Below, piece by piece: positions 8,802 to 17,871 of a DNA stretch of 64,000 nt. The notes under the pieces are model-generated. The model did not search any database and was not told where the DNA came from. It saw only the letters and a list, made by a program, of their open reading frames with translations. Position 1 is the first letter of the stretch, and the number at the start of each line of letters is the position of its first letter. The stretch comes from Siccirubricoccus phaeus (GTDB lineage Bacteria; Pseudomonadota; Alphaproteobacteria; Acetobacterales; Acetobacteraceae), in NCBI RefSeq assembly GCF_008360935.1, contig NZ_SRXO01000003.1, forward strand, positions 248,001 to 312,000. The letters run 5' to 3'. The translations under genes were made by a program, and so were the position numbers.

Positions 8802-9962
8802 TCAGCCTCCGTAGGGCTCGAGCACAAGGTCACGGTGGACGATGACGCGGACAGGAAAGCCGGGCCGCACGGTCAGCGTCGGCGGGACGGAGAGTTGCCG
8901 CCGGACGATCTCCTCGCCGGCGCGGCCGACGGTGTCCTGGCCGCTCTCGCGGATGGCGCGGGCGATGTCGCTTTCGTCGTCGCGGCCGAGTTCCAGGCCG
9001 AGGTTGAGCAACGTCGCAAGGCCCGCGGCGAGGAAAAGCCGCCCCCAGTGGTAGTCGACGCCGTCCTCGAGCCCGGCGTAGCCCGCCTCGTCCGCGCCCG
9101 GCATGCGTTCCAGCACGATGGAGCGCCCGTTGGGCAGGATCAGCCGGTTCCAGACGAGCAGGATGCGCCGCTGCCCGAAGCTGACGCGGCTGTCATAGGC
9201 GCCGATCAGGCGGGCACCCTGCGGGATGAGCAGGTGCCGTCCGGACGGGCTGTCGAAGACGTTGGCGGTGACCTGGGCGGTGATCTGCCCCGGCAGGTCG
9301 GAGCGCAGCCCGGTCAGCAGCGCCGCGGGAATGACGCTGCCGGCCTGGATGACGAAGGGGCTGGCGGGCGCCTGGAGCCGATCCTGCGAGGTCGTGCGGC
9401 GATCGGCAGGCCCGCTCAGGAAGGCGAGCCGCCGGTCGGTGGCGTCGGGAGCAATCGCCACGGCGCCCGGATCCGCTGCGAGTGGTCCCGCGGACGCAGC
9501 ACCGCGCGGTTCGCCGCGCGCCTCAACCTGCACGAAGAGCCTGCTCGTGCGCGCCGCCTCGATCTCCTGGAGCCGCCGCTGTTCGGCTGGATCGGCGGTC
9601 GTTGGTGCGGCCGGCGGCACGACCGGCTGGCCGCGCTCCTGCGCCCGCACGATCGGTCGGCCCAGATCGCCCGGCAGCGGCGGTCCCAGCTGCGGGATCC
9701 CAGCATAGTCGCGCGGCAGGGTGGCCAGGCCGTCGGCCTGCGGGTTCCGGTCAGTGCTGTAGAGTTCCCGCGGCCCCTCGCCGCCGCTGCGGCCCTGCAG
9801 GGCGACGATCAGCGCCGCCCCGATGCCGAGCCCGGCCGCGACGCCAAGCCCGACCAGCACGCGGCGCGAGAGCCGCACCACGCGCGGCGGGTCGGGGCGC
9901 AGGCGGAGCGCCGCGGCGATGTCGCGTTCGCTCCCGCCCCGTTCCGGCGCCGCCCCGCTCAT
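8802..9962 (-). CDS. trbI: Conjugal transfer protein TrbI (VirB10-like)
   Basis: 386-residue VirB10/TrbI protein that spans the envelope in the type IV secretion channel. It has a short cytoplasmic N-terminus, one membrane helix near residues 40-65 (LVGLGVAAGLGIGAALIVAL), a proline-rich periplasmic linker and a C-terminal beta-barrel domain (VIQAGSVIPAALLTGLRSDL, then LLIPQGARLIGAYDSRV). It overlaps the trbG stop by four bases. Length and motif order are complete. Confidence 0.95.
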   Translation of the reverse strand: MSGAAPERGGSERDIAAALRLRPDPPRVVRLSRRVLVGLGVAAGLGIGAALIVALQGRSGGEGPRELYSTDRNPQADGLATLPRDYAGIPQLGPPLPGDLGRPIVRAQERGQPVVPPAAPTTADPAEQRRLQEIEAARTSRLFVQVEARGEPRGAASAGPLAADPGAVAIAPDATDRRLAFLSGPADRRTTSQDRLQAPASPFVIQAGSVIPAALLTGLRSDLPGQITAQVTANVFDSPSGRHLLIPQGARLIGAYDSRVSFGQRRILLVWNRLILPNGRSIVLERMPGADEAGYAGLEDGVDYHWGRLFLAAGLATLLNLGLELGRDDESDIARAIRESGQDTVGRAGEEIVRRQLSVPPTLTVRPGFPVRVIVHRDLVLEPYGG

Positions 9963-10918
9963 CTCGCGCGGCCGTCGGTGCGCAGGATGCGCACGCGCTG
10001 CTGCCGGTCGCCGAGGCGCAGTTCGGCGGCCGCGAAGAGCCGGTCGACGATCATGAAGTTCTGCCGGACCCGGTAGTTGACGAGCTGCCCCTCGCCCTCC
10101 GGCCCGATGACGAAGAGCGGCGGCATCTCGCCCTGTCCGATGCCGCGCGGGAACTCGATGAAGACCTGCCGCCCGTCGTCGAAGGCGCGCAGCGGCCGCC
10201 AGGCCGGGCTATCGCCCTCGATCTCATAGCGGAAGCGCAGCCGCGCGAGATCGAGTCCCTGCTCGACAGGGGCCGCGGCGTTCTGCCGGCGCAGGGCGAT
10301 CAGCGCGTCCTGCGGATACTGCCAGGAGACCGAGGCCATGTAGGTGCGCTCGGTGGAGCGCAGCTCCAGCAGGTAGGTGCGCCGATCGGTGTTGATGATG
10401 AGGTTGGTGGTGAGGTCGGGCCGCGTCGGCTTGACGATGATGTGCACGCGGCGCGTGGGCCCCGTGCCGCTCTCGGTGTCGCCGATGATCCAGCGCACCG
10501 TGTCGCCGGCGGCGACGGGGCCGTTGCCGACCAGCGTCTCGCCCTCCTGCAGCATAATGGCGGTGACCTGGCCGGGCGCGGTGTAGACCTGATAGAGCGC
10601 GCCCGGCGTGAAGGGGTAGACCTGCACGGCATTGATGAAACCCGCGCGCACGGGCTGCACGCGCGCGGCGGCATTGGCCTGGTTGACGCGCACGGTGGGA
10701 TCGGGCGGCTCCGGCGTGCGCCGCGACGGCGGAATGCGCTGAAGCTGGCCCGGCAGAGGCAGCGGCGTCGGCACCTCGACGATCTCCACGGGCCGTGGCG
10801 GCTCGGGGATCTGCGTCGCCTGGATCGGCTCGTCGTCGTAGCGGATCTCGGGCGGGCGGAAGGCGCAGGCGCCGAGGCCGAGCAGGATCAACGCCAGAGT
10901 GGGATGTGCGTGCCTCAT
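9959..10918 (-). CDS. trbG: Conjugal transfer protein TrbG (VirB9-like)
   Basis: 319-residue VirB9/TrbG outer-membrane-complex protein. The N-terminus LALILLGLGACAF contains a lipobox (LGAC, cysteine near residue 18), so it may be a lipoprotein, whereas VirB7 usually supplies the lipoprotein in other systems. A proline-rich segment leads to the C-terminal CagX/VirB9 domain (FIEFPRGIGQGEMPPLFVIG, then NYRVRQNFMIVDRLF). It overlaps trbF and trbI by a few bases on each side. Confidence 0.95.
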   Translation of the reverse strand: MRHAHPTLALILLGLGACAFRPPEIRYDDEPIQATQIPEPPRPVEIVEVPTPLPLPGQLQRIPPSRRTPEPPDPTVRVNQANAAARVQPVRAGFINAVQVYPFTPGALYQVYTAPGQVTAIMLQEGETLVGNGPVAAGDTVRWIIGDTESGTGPTRRVHIIVKPTRPDLTTNLIINTDRRTYLLELRSTERTYMASVSWQYPQDALIALRRQNAAAPVEQGLDLARLRFRYEIEGDSPAWRPLRAFDDGRQVFIEFPRGIGQGEMPPLFVIGPEGEGQLVNYRVRQNFMIVDRLFAAAELRLGDRQQRVRILRTDGRAR

Positions 10919-11598
10919 TGCCCGAGCTCCCGCGACCAGTTGATGGCGTGGACGAAGATGCCGAGGGGGTTCTTCCGAAGGCGTTCGGCGTCGCGCGCGG
11001 GCTGGACGACGATGGTGAGAATCGCGGTCCAGCGTTCGGTGCGGGCGAGCTGGCCGTTCTCGTAGGTCCGCTCAGTCCAGGCGACGCGGAAGCTGTCCTC
11101 GGAGGCGCGGATGACGCTGGAGACCTCGACGGCGACCTGCTGGCGGCCGACGCGGCCGAAGGGATCGCTGGCGCGCGCGAAGTCGTTCAGCGCCAGCGCG
11201 CCGCGATCGGTCGCGAAGTCATAGGCGCGCAGCCAGTTCTGGCGAACGATGATCGGGTCCGCGGCGATGCCGCGCACCTGCTCGATGAAGCGCGCGAGGT
11301 GCCAGGCGATCTGCGGGTCGGTCGGCCGGAAGTTGGCGATGGCGGGGGCGACGGCCAGCGCCTCGCCGAGCCGGTCCACCTGTACGACCCAGGGCACGAC
11401 GGTGCCGCGGGCGGACTGCCAGACCAGCGCCCCAGCGAGGCCGGCGATCAGGGCGAGTTCGCCAAGCGCCATGAGGCGCCAGTTGCGCGCCTGGACGCGG
11501 GCGGAGCCGATGCGCTCGTCCCAGGCCTGGGCGGCACGCTGGTAGGGCGTCTCGGGCTCCGGCGTGCGGCCGTAGCGGACGGAGGGACGGCGGAACAT
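10915..11598 (-). CDS. trbF: Conjugal transfer protein TrbF (VirB8-like)
   Basis: 227-residue VirB8/TrbF bitopic inner-membrane protein. It has a cytoplasmic N-terminus, one membrane helix around residues 44-64 (MALGELALIAGLAGALVW), then a periplasmic domain with WTERTYENGQLARTERW and NPLGIFVHAINWSREL. It is a core scaffold of the transfer machine. Its start shares a base with the trbL stop (TGATG arrangement). Confidence 0.95.
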   Translation of the reverse strand: MFRRPSVRYGRTPEPETPYQRAAQAWDERIGSARVQARNWRLMALGELALIAGLAGALVWQSARGTVVPWVVQVDRLGEALAVAPAIANFRPTDPQIAWHLARFIEQVRGIAADPIIVRQNWLRAYDFATDRGALALNDFARASDPFGRVGRQQVAVEVSSVIRASEDSFRVAWTERTYENGQLARTERWTAILTIVVQPARDAERLRKNPLGIFVHAINWSRELGQ

Positions 11599-12860
11599 CA
11601 GCGATCCTCGGAGAGGCGGATGGAGGAGCCCGCGCCGCCACCGTCGCCCGAGCGGATAGCGTGGCCGAGGGTGGTGACGCCGTGGCTCAGCGCTTGGCCG
11701 CGGCGCATGCGCCGGGCCCAGGCGGGAGCGCCGGAGGATGGCGGGGGGTCAGCCGGGGGTGATGCGCCGCCACTGATGGCCGCGCTGCCGGCGGCGTGGC
11801 TGGCGCGAAGGCTGCCCGTGGCGCTGCGCAGCGGGCTCATGGCGGCCGAGCCCGTGGCCATCACCACGCCGGAAGCTCCCCCGCTGCTGTAGGCCGTGCG
11901 TGTGGCGCCGAGCGCGTAGGCCGAGCCCCGCGCACCGGCGCCGATCGCAGAGCCCGCCGCGCCGACCGCCGCGGCACCGGTGCGCACGGCCGCCGCGCCG
12001 GCGACCATGGCGCCCCCTGCCGCGAGCCCGGTGCCGACCGCCGCGCCCGCGCCGAGCTGCGGCCCGCCGGAGATCAGCCCGTTGGCGATGCCCGGCCCGA
12101 AAATCCCGAGCGCCAGCAGCGCCAGCGCCGCGAGGACGATGGACATCGCCTCGTCGATGGTCGGCTGGTTGGCGCCGAAGCCCGCGGTGAACTGCGCGAA
12201 GAGCGTTGAGCCGATCCCGACGATGACGGCGAGCACCAGCACCTTCACACCGGAGGAAACGACGTTGCCGAGCACGCGCTCAGCCAGGAAGGCCGTCTTG
12301 CCGAACAGCCCGAAGGGCACGAGCACGAAGCCCGCCAGCGTGGTGAGCTTGAATTCGATCAGCGTGACGAAGAGCTGGATCGCCAGGATGAAGAACGACA
12401 GCAGCACGACCGCCCAGGCGAACATCAGGATCGCGATCTGGACGAAGTTCGTGAAGAACGAGATGTAGCCCATAAGCCCGGAGACGGCTTGCAGCAGCGG
12501 CCGCCCGGCATCGAGGCCGACCTGCGCGACGCGGCCCGGCTGGAGCAGTTGCTGCGCGGTGATGGCGGAGCCCGAGGCGACCAGGCCGAGGCCGGCGAAG
12601 CTGTCGAAGACGACCTGGGCCAGGAAGTTCCAGTTGCCGATGATCCAGGCGAAGACACCCACGAAGAGCGTCTTCTTGATCAGGCGCGCGATGATGTCGT
12701 CGTCGGCACCCCAGGCCCAGAAGAGCGCGGCGAGGGTGATGTCGATGACGATGAGCGTCGCGGCGAGGAAGGCCACCTCGCCGCCAAGCAGTCCGAAGCC
12801 GCTGTCGATGTAGCGGGTGAAGACGTCGAGGAAGCGGTCGATGACGCCGGTGCCGTTCAT
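11598..12860 (-). CDS. trbL: Conjugal transfer protein TrbL (VirB6-like)
   Basis: 420-residue polytopic inner-membrane protein of the VirB6/TrbL group. It starts MNGTGVIDRFLDVFTRYIDS and has several hydrophobic segments between about residues 30 and 260. A long alanine/glycine-rich C-terminal tail (about 265-400) of low complexity is usual for TrbL. It lies 44 bases after trbJ; no trbK-like entry-exclusion gene fits in that gap. Confidence 0.92.
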   Translation of the reverse strand: MNGTGVIDRFLDVFTRYIDSGFGLLGGEVAFLAATLIVIDITLAALFWAWGADDDIIARLIKKTLFVGVFAWIIGNWNFLAQVVFDSFAGLGLVASGSAITAQQLLQPGRVAQVGLDAGRPLLQAVSGLMGYISFFTNFVQIAILMFAWAVVLLSFFILAIQLFVTLIEFKLTTLAGFVLVPFGLFGKTAFLAERVLGNVVSSGVKVLVLAVIVGIGSTLFAQFTAGFGANQPTIDEAMSIVLAALALLALGIFGPGIANGLISGGPQLGAGAAVGTGLAAGGAMVAGAAAVRTGAAAVGAAGSAIGAGARGSAYALGATRTAYSSGGASGVVMATGSAAMSPLRSATGSLRASHAAGSAAISGGASPPADPPPSSGAPAWARRMRRGQALSHGVTTLGHAIRSGDGGGAGSSIRLSEDR

Positions 12861-12904
12861 GGCACGTCCCGATGTGAGTGCGGATGCGGCGCCACGACCA
12901 CGGT

Positions 12905-13654
12905 TCAGCGGCCATGGAACATCTGCGCCGAGCCCGGCTGGTAGCCGACGCCCGGGGCAAGGAAGCGCTCCAGCTGCTCGCGCGCCTGCTCCTCGCCGCT
13001 GGCGACGCGCGCGGCCTCCAGCGCCTGGGCGCGGCCCTGCGCGGCGAGGAGCGCAGTGAGGTCGGCGATCTGCTGCGACTGGAGGGCCAGGAGCTGGTTA
13101 CCTGCCTGCGCCGCCTGAAGCGCGCCGGTCGCACCCTGGCTCTGGCCGATCAGCGCCTCAATCTCGGCGCGCGTGCCGGTCAGGTTGCCGACCACCGTCG
13201 CCTGGGTCATCAGCGCGTCCTGGAAGCCGGCCACCGAGGTCTGCCAGCGCTCGCGGGCATTGGCGAACATCTGCTGGCTGGAGCCGAGCGAGGCGGCGCT
13301 GCCGTAGCCCTGGGTGAAGGCGCGCTCGATGTCGGTGACCTCGTAGGCGAGGCGCTGGGCGCGGGCGATCAGCTGCTGCGTGCGCGCGAAGGACTGCTGC
13401 AGCCGCGTGAGCGAGGAGTACGGCAGGCTCGCGAGGTTGCGCGCCTGGTTGATCAGCATCTGCGCCTCGTTCTGGAGCGAGGCGATCTGGTTGTTGATCT
13501 GGTCGAGCGCGCGGGCGGCGGAGAGGATGTTCTGCGCGTAGTTCCACGGATCGAAGACGGTCCACTGCGCTTGGGCGGGCGTGACCGCGACGGGGAGCGG
13601 CATGGCGAGGAGGGCCGCGCCGAGCAGCGCGGCGCGGATCGGACGGCGGATCAT
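12905..13654 (-). CDS. trbJ: Conjugal transfer protein TrbJ (VirB5-like)
   Basis: 249-residue exported protein with a signal peptide ending AVTPAQAQW. Long amphipathic helices rich in glutamine and alanine follow (ALDQINNQIASLQNEAQMLI, QQLIARAQRLAYEVTDIERA), characteristic of TrbJ, the minor pilus and adhesion subunit. The conserved FDPWNYAQN follows the signal. It overlaps the trbE stop by four bases. Confidence 0.93.
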   Translation of the reverse strand: MIRRPIRAALLGAALLAMPLPVAVTPAQAQWTVFDPWNYAQNILSAARALDQINNQIASLQNEAQMLINQARNLASLPYSSLTRLQQSFARTQQLIARAQRLAYEVTDIERAFTQGYGSAASLGSSQQMFANARERWQTSVAGFQDALMTQATVVGNLTGTRAEIEALIGQSQGATGALQAAQAGNQLLALQSQQIADLTALLAAQGRAQALEAARVASGEEQAREQLERFLAPGVGYQPGSAQMFHGR

Positions 13655-16089
13655 CGGGCGGTGTCCTCCGGAGGTTCGGGCAGGAGCTCGGCGGCCCAGT
13701 CGAGGCCGCGACGCAGCAGCCAGGCGCGCGCGAAGCCGGCGCGGCCATGGGTGGCCAGGGTCTCGGCGATGGCGGCCTGGTCGGTCTTGGAGGAGGCCGC
13801 GCAGAAGGCGAGCGCGACCTCCGACAGCCCCAGCTCGAAGAGCCGGTTGCCGCGGCGGGACTGGCAGTAGTAGTCGCGCTTGGGCGTCGCGCGGGCGAGG
13901 ATCTCTGTCTGTCGGTCGTTCAGCCCGAAGCGCGCGTAGATCGCCGCAATCTGCGGCTCGAGTGCCCGCTCATTCGGCAGGAACACCCGCGTCGGGCAGC
14001 TTTCGATGATGGCGGGCGCGATGGCGGAGCCATCGACATCCGCCAGAGACTGCGTCGCGAAGATCACCGAGGCGTTCTTCTTGCGCAGCGTCTTGAGCCA
14101 TTCGCGCAGCTGCGCGCCGAATGTGGCGTCGTCGAGCGCGAGCCAGCCCTCATCCACGATGATGAGCGTCGGTCGGCCGCCGAGGCGTCGGCCGATGGCG
14201 TGAAAGAGATAGGCCAGCACCGCGGGGGCCGCGGCGGTGCCGATCAGCCCCTCGGTCTCGAAGGCGTGGACCTCGGCCTCGCCCAGACGTTCGGCCTCCG
14301 CGTCGAGCAGACGTCCCCAGGGACCGGCGAGGGTGTAGGGCTCGAGCGCACGCTTGAGCGCCTGGGACTGCAGCAGCACGGCGAGGCCGGTCAGCGTGCG
14401 CTCGTGGATCGGCGCGGAGGCGAGGCTGGTGAGCGCGGACCAGAGATGGTCCTTCACCGCCGGGTCGATCGCGACGCCCTCACGCGCGAGCAGGCCGGCG
14501 ATCCACTCCGCCGCCCAGGCGCGTTCCTCCGGCGCATCGATGCGCGCCAGCGGCTGGAGTGCGACCGGCTCGGCTCCGTCCTCCGCCAGCGCGCCGCCGA
14601 GGTCGTGCCAGTCCCCGCCCATGGCGATCGCGGCGGCGCGGATCGAGCCACCGAAGTCGAAGGCGAAGACCTGCGCGCCCGCGTAGCGGCGGAACTGCAG
14701 CGCCATCAGCGCCAGCAGCACCGACTTGCCCGCGCCGGTCGGGCCGATCACCAGCGTGTGCCCGACATCGCCCACATGCAGCGAGAAGCGGAATGGCGTC
14801 GCCCCCTCCGTCCGCGCATGGAACAGCGGCGGGCCGCCGAGATGCTCGTTCCGGTCGGGCCCGGCCCAGACAGCCGAGATCGGCACGATATGGGCGAGGT
14901 TCAGCGTCGAGATCGGCGGCTGGCGGACATTGGCGTAGAGATGCCCCGGCAGGCTGCCGAGCCAGGCCTCGACGGCGTTCACCCCCTCGCGGATGACCGT
15001 GAAGTCGCGGGACTGGATGACTTTCTCGACGAGGCGGAGCTTGTCGTCGGCGGCGCGGGCGTCCTCGTCCCAGACGGTGACGGTTGCCGTGACATAGGCC
15101 CAGCCGGCGATGTCCTGGCCGAGCTCCTGCAGCGCCTCATCGGCGTCGGCGGCCTTGTTGGCGGCGTCGCTGTCGAGCAGGACGCTCTGCTCGTTGGTCA
15201 TCACCTCCTTGAGGATGGCGGCGATCGACTTGCGCTTGGCGAACCACTGCCGGCGGATGCGGGTCAGCAGCTTCTGTGCGTCGGTCCGGTCGAGGCAGAT
15301 CGCGCGGGTGCACCAGCGATACTCGAAGGCGAGCGCGTTCAGCTCGTCGAGGATCTCGGGGAACGTCGCGCTCGGGAAGCCGATGATGGTGAGTACGCGC
15401 AGATGCGCGTCGCCGAGCCGCGGCGCGAGGCCGCCCACCAGCGGCTGGTCCGCCAGCAGCGCGTCGAGATGCATCGGCGTCTCGGGCACGCGGACCAGGT
15501 GGCGGCGCGTCGAGACCGTCGAGTGCAGGAAGGTCAGCGTCTCGGCGTCGTCGAGCCAGCGCGCCTCCGGCACGAAGGCCTCGATCTGGTCGAGCACGCG
15601 GTCGGTGCGGTCAATGAAGCTGCGCAGCGCCTCGCGGCCAGACGCGGCGTCGATGCCCTCCGTTCCCTCGTAGAGCCAGCCTTCGGCGCGGGCAGCGTCG
15701 TCGGCTAGCGGCAGCCAGGCGAAGGTCAGGACGTAGCTGCTCTCGAAATGCGCGCCGGCCTCTTCGAACTGGGCACGGCGCTCGGCGTCCACCAGGGCCG
15801 AGACAGGGTCGAGGAAGGTGCTGGCAGGGTATCCCCGCGCCGGGATGCGCTGCGCCTCCGCGAAGACCGCCCAGCCGGAACCGAGGCGGCGCAGTGCGCC
15901 GTTCAGGCGCGCGGCTGTCGCGGCGAGCTCGGCCGGCGTGGCGCTGTCGAGGTCCGGGCCCCTGAAGCGCGCGCTGCGCTGGAAGGAGCCGTCCTTGTTC
16001 AAGACCACGCCGGGCGCGACCAGCGCGGCCCAGGGGAGGAAGTCCGCGAGGGTCTGGGGCTTCCGGCGGTACTCGGCGAGGTTCAGCAT
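13651..16089 (-). CDS. trbE: Conjugal transfer ATPase TrbE (VirB4-like)
   Basis: 812-residue VirB4-type ATPase that powers pilus assembly and DNA transfer at the inner membrane. An N-terminal CagE/TrbE domain is followed by Walker A GPTGAGKSVL near residues 447-456 and Walker B LIIVDEGWLALDD near 640. Full length is retained. The ATG at 16089 (MLNLAEYRRKPQTLADFLPW) is the family start; an open frame continues upstream to 16158 without homology. Confidence 0.95.
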   Translation of the reverse strand: MLNLAEYRRKPQTLADFLPWAALVAPGVVLNKDGSFQRSARFRGPDLDSATPAELAATAARLNGALRRLGSGWAVFAEAQRIPARGYPASTFLDPVSALVDAERRAQFEEAGAHFESSYVLTFAWLPLADDAARAEGWLYEGTEGIDAASGREALRSFIDRTDRVLDQIEAFVPEARWLDDAETLTFLHSTVSTRRHLVRVPETPMHLDALLADQPLVGGLAPRLGDAHLRVLTIIGFPSATFPEILDELNALAFEYRWCTRAICLDRTDAQKLLTRIRRQWFAKRKSIAAILKEVMTNEQSVLLDSDAANKAADADEALQELGQDIAGWAYVTATVTVWDEDARAADDKLRLVEKVIQSRDFTVIREGVNAVEAWLGSLPGHLYANVRQPPISTLNLAHIVPISAVWAGPDRNEHLGGPPLFHARTEGATPFRFSLHVGDVGHTLVIGPTGAGKSVLLALMALQFRRYAGAQVFAFDFGGSIRAAAIAMGGDWHDLGGALAEDGAEPVALQPLARIDAPEERAWAAEWIAGLLAREGVAIDPAVKDHLWSALTSLASAPIHERTLTGLAVLLQSQALKRALEPYTLAGPWGRLLDAEAERLGEAEVHAFETEGLIGTAAAPAVLAYLFHAIGRRLGGRPTLIIVDEGWLALDDATFGAQLREWLKTLRKKNASVIFATQSLADVDGSAIAPAIIESCPTRVFLPNERALEPQIAAIYARFGLNDRQTEILARATPKRDYYCQSRRGNRLFELGLSEVALAFCAASSKTDQAAIAETLATHGRAGFARAWLLRRGLDWAAELLPEPPEDTAR

Positions 16090-16096
16090 CGCTGCC

Positions 16097-16369
16097 TCAC
16101 GCACGCAGCCAGGCCGGGTAGCGCAGGTGCCGGCGCACGACCTCGACGAACTGCGCATCCCGCCGCGCGGCCCAGACGGCGGCGAGGTGGCCGACCAGCC
16201 AGATCAGCACGCCTGCCACCCAAAGCCGCAGCCCGAGCCCGATCGCCGCGGCGAGCGTGCCGTTGGCGATGGCGACCGCGCGGGGCGCGCCAGCGAGCAG
16301 GATCGGTTCGATCAGCGCGCGGTGCACCGGCGCCGAGAAGCCCGGCACGGGATCGGCCGGCGCGGCCAT
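16097..16369 (-). CDS. trbD: Conjugal transfer protein TrbD (VirB3-like)
   Basis: 90-residue VirB3/TrbD inner-membrane protein. The conserved PGFSAPVHRALIEPILLAG near the N-terminus is followed by two hydrophobic stretches (AIANGTLAAAIGLGLRLWVA and VLIWLVGHLAAVWAA). Its ATG overlaps the trbC stop by one base, and trbE starts seven bases after its own stop. The size is normal. Confidence 0.92.
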   Translation of the reverse strand: MAAPADPVPGFSAPVHRALIEPILLAGAPRAVAIANGTLAAAIGLGLRLWVAGVLIWLVGHLAAVWAARRDAQFVEVVRRHLRYPAWLRA

Positions 16370-16689
16370 CAGATCAGCGCCCCGCCGCCGAACTGGAAGA
16401 AGGACAGGAAGAAGCTCGACGCCGCGAAGGCGATCGAGATCCCGAAGACGATCTGCACCAGCCGCCGGAATCCGCCCGACGTGTCCCCGAAGGCCAGCGT
16501 CAGGCCGGTGACGATGATGATGATCACCGCGATGATCTTGGCGACAGGTCCCTCGATCGATTCCAGCACCTGCTGCAGCGGCTGCTCCCAGGGCATGTTG
16601 GAGCCCGCGGCGTGGGCGGGGGCGGCGAGCGCGAGGCAGAGCACGAAGGCGGCCGCGCCGGCGAGGCGCGTGCGCAGCTTGGACGTCAT
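16369..16689 (-). CDS. trbC: Conjugal transfer prepilin TrbC (VirB2-like)
   Basis: 106-residue pilin precursor. A signal peptide ending APAHAAG is followed by SNMPWEQPLQQVLESIEGPV and two membrane helices (KIIAVIIIIVTGLTLAFG; IVFGISIAFAASSFFLSFF), the VirB2 layout. The ATG at 16689 overlaps the trbB stop. A longer open frame upstream is trbB read in another frame and is not part of the protein. Confidence 0.93.
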   Translation of the reverse strand: MTSKLRTRLAGAAAFVLCLALAAPAHAAGSNMPWEQPLQQVLESIEGPVAKIIAVIIIIVTGLTLAFGDTSGGFRRLVQIVFGISIAFAASSFFLSFFQFGGGALI

Positions 16690-17654
16690 TGGGAGTCTCC
16701 TGCTGGGGTGAGGTCGTAGTCGCCGGTCGCGGTCAGGCCGCAGACCTGGGCGAGCTCGGCCAAGCGGCGGTCGGTGCCGCGGCCGGCGAGCACGGCGATG
16801 ACGTCGATTGTCTCCGCGATCAGCGCGCGCGGGACGGTGACGACGGCTTCCTGGATCAGCTGCTCGAGCCGGCGCAGCGCGCCGAGCGCGGAGCCTGCGT
16901 GGATGGTGCCGATGCCGCCGGGATGGCCGGTGCCCCACGCCTTGAGGAGGTCGAGTGCCTCGGCGCCGCGCACCTCGCCGATCGGGATGCGGTCGGGGCG
17001 CAGGCGCAGTGCGCGACGGACGAGTTCCGACAGCGAGACGACACCGTCCTTGGTGCGCAGCGCGACCAGGTTCGGTGCGCGGCACTGGAGCTCGCGCGTG
17101 TCCTCGATCAGCACGACGCGGCCGCCCTCGCGCGAGACCTCGGCGAGCAGGGCGTTGGTGAGTGTGGTCTTGCCGGTGGAAGTGCCACCAGCGACGAGGA
17201 TGTTGCGGCGTTCCGCGACGGCGGTGCGCAGTGCGGCGGCCTGCCCGACCGTCATGATGCCGGCGGCGACGTAGTCCTCCAGGGTGAAGACGGCGACAGC
17301 GGGCTTGCGGATCGCGAAGGCCGGGGCGGCGACGACGGGCGGCAATAGGCCCTCGAAGCGCTCACCCGTCTCGGGGAGCTCCGCCGAGACGCAAGGGCGG
17401 TCCGCATGTACCTCGGCGCCGACATGATGCGCGACGAGGCGAATAATACGTTCGCCGTCGGAGACGGAGAGACAGCGGCCGGTGTCGGCGAGGCCCTCAG
17501 CGAGGCGGTCGATCCATAGCCGACCGTCAGGGTTCAGCATCACCTCGACGACGGCAGGGTCCTCGAGCCAGGCGGCGATGCCCGGACCGAAGGCCGTGCG
17601 CAGCATGCGCGCGCCGCGCGCGGTCGTCTCGGCCTTGAGCGGATGCAGCGACAT
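16686..17654 (-). CDS. trbB: Conjugal transfer ATPase TrbB (VirB11-like)
   Basis: 322-residue VirB11-type hexameric traffic ATPase. It has Walker [18 protein letters not shown] (about residues 150-166), an aspartate box in [11 protein letters not shown], Walker B-like [19 protein letters not shown] and the histidine box [20 protein letters not shown]. It is the first gene of the trb operon that remains. Normally traG and a CopG-type gene precede it; here only 217 bases separate it from an IS630 element. Confidence 0.95.
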   Translation of the reverse strand: MSLHPLKAETTARGARMLRTAFGPGIAAWLEDPAVVEVMLNPDGRLWIDRLAEGLADTGRCLSVSDGERIIRLVAHHVGAEVHADRPCVSAELPETGERFEGLLPPVVAAPAFAIRKPAVAVFTLEDYVAAGIMTVGQAAALRTAVAERRNILVAGGTSTGKTTLTNALLAEVSREGGRVVLIEDTRELQCRAPNLVALRTKDGVVSLSELVRRALRLRPDRIPIGEVRGAEALDLLKAWGTGHPGGIGTIHAGSALGALRRLEQLIQEAVVTVPRALIAETIDVIAVLAGRGTDRRLAELAQVCGLTATGDYDLTPAGDSQ

Positions 17655-17871
17655 TGGGTCCCCGTGCTGGTACCGCGGCGGGGGCGCTGCGGCGGGCGGG
17701 GATGATTAGAGAGCGGCAGGGTTTGGCGGGTTCAACGAGCAAGAGGGCTGGGTAGTGTTTTGGCGAAGAAGGGCAGGTGAAAGGAAACCATCGAACTTTC
17801 CCGAATTGACCTGCAGAGATACCCCGCCTTGCGGCGGCTTTGCGCCCATGCCTACCCGAGAGGAGTTCGTC
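17655..17871. other. Truncated upstream flank of trbB
   Basis: These 217 bases hold the region from which the trb operon would be transcribed if it has a local promoter. No traG, CopG-like or relaxase sequence is recognisable on either strand. A more AT-rich patch around 17750-17815 is the only promoter candidate; I cannot assign -35 and -10 boxes with confidence. Confidence 0.35.

Noticed and set aside
12861-12904. A trbK entry-exclusion gene between trbJ and trbL
   Set aside because: Only 44 bases separate the two genes, too short for a lipoprotein gene; Tn4371-like operons often lack trbK.
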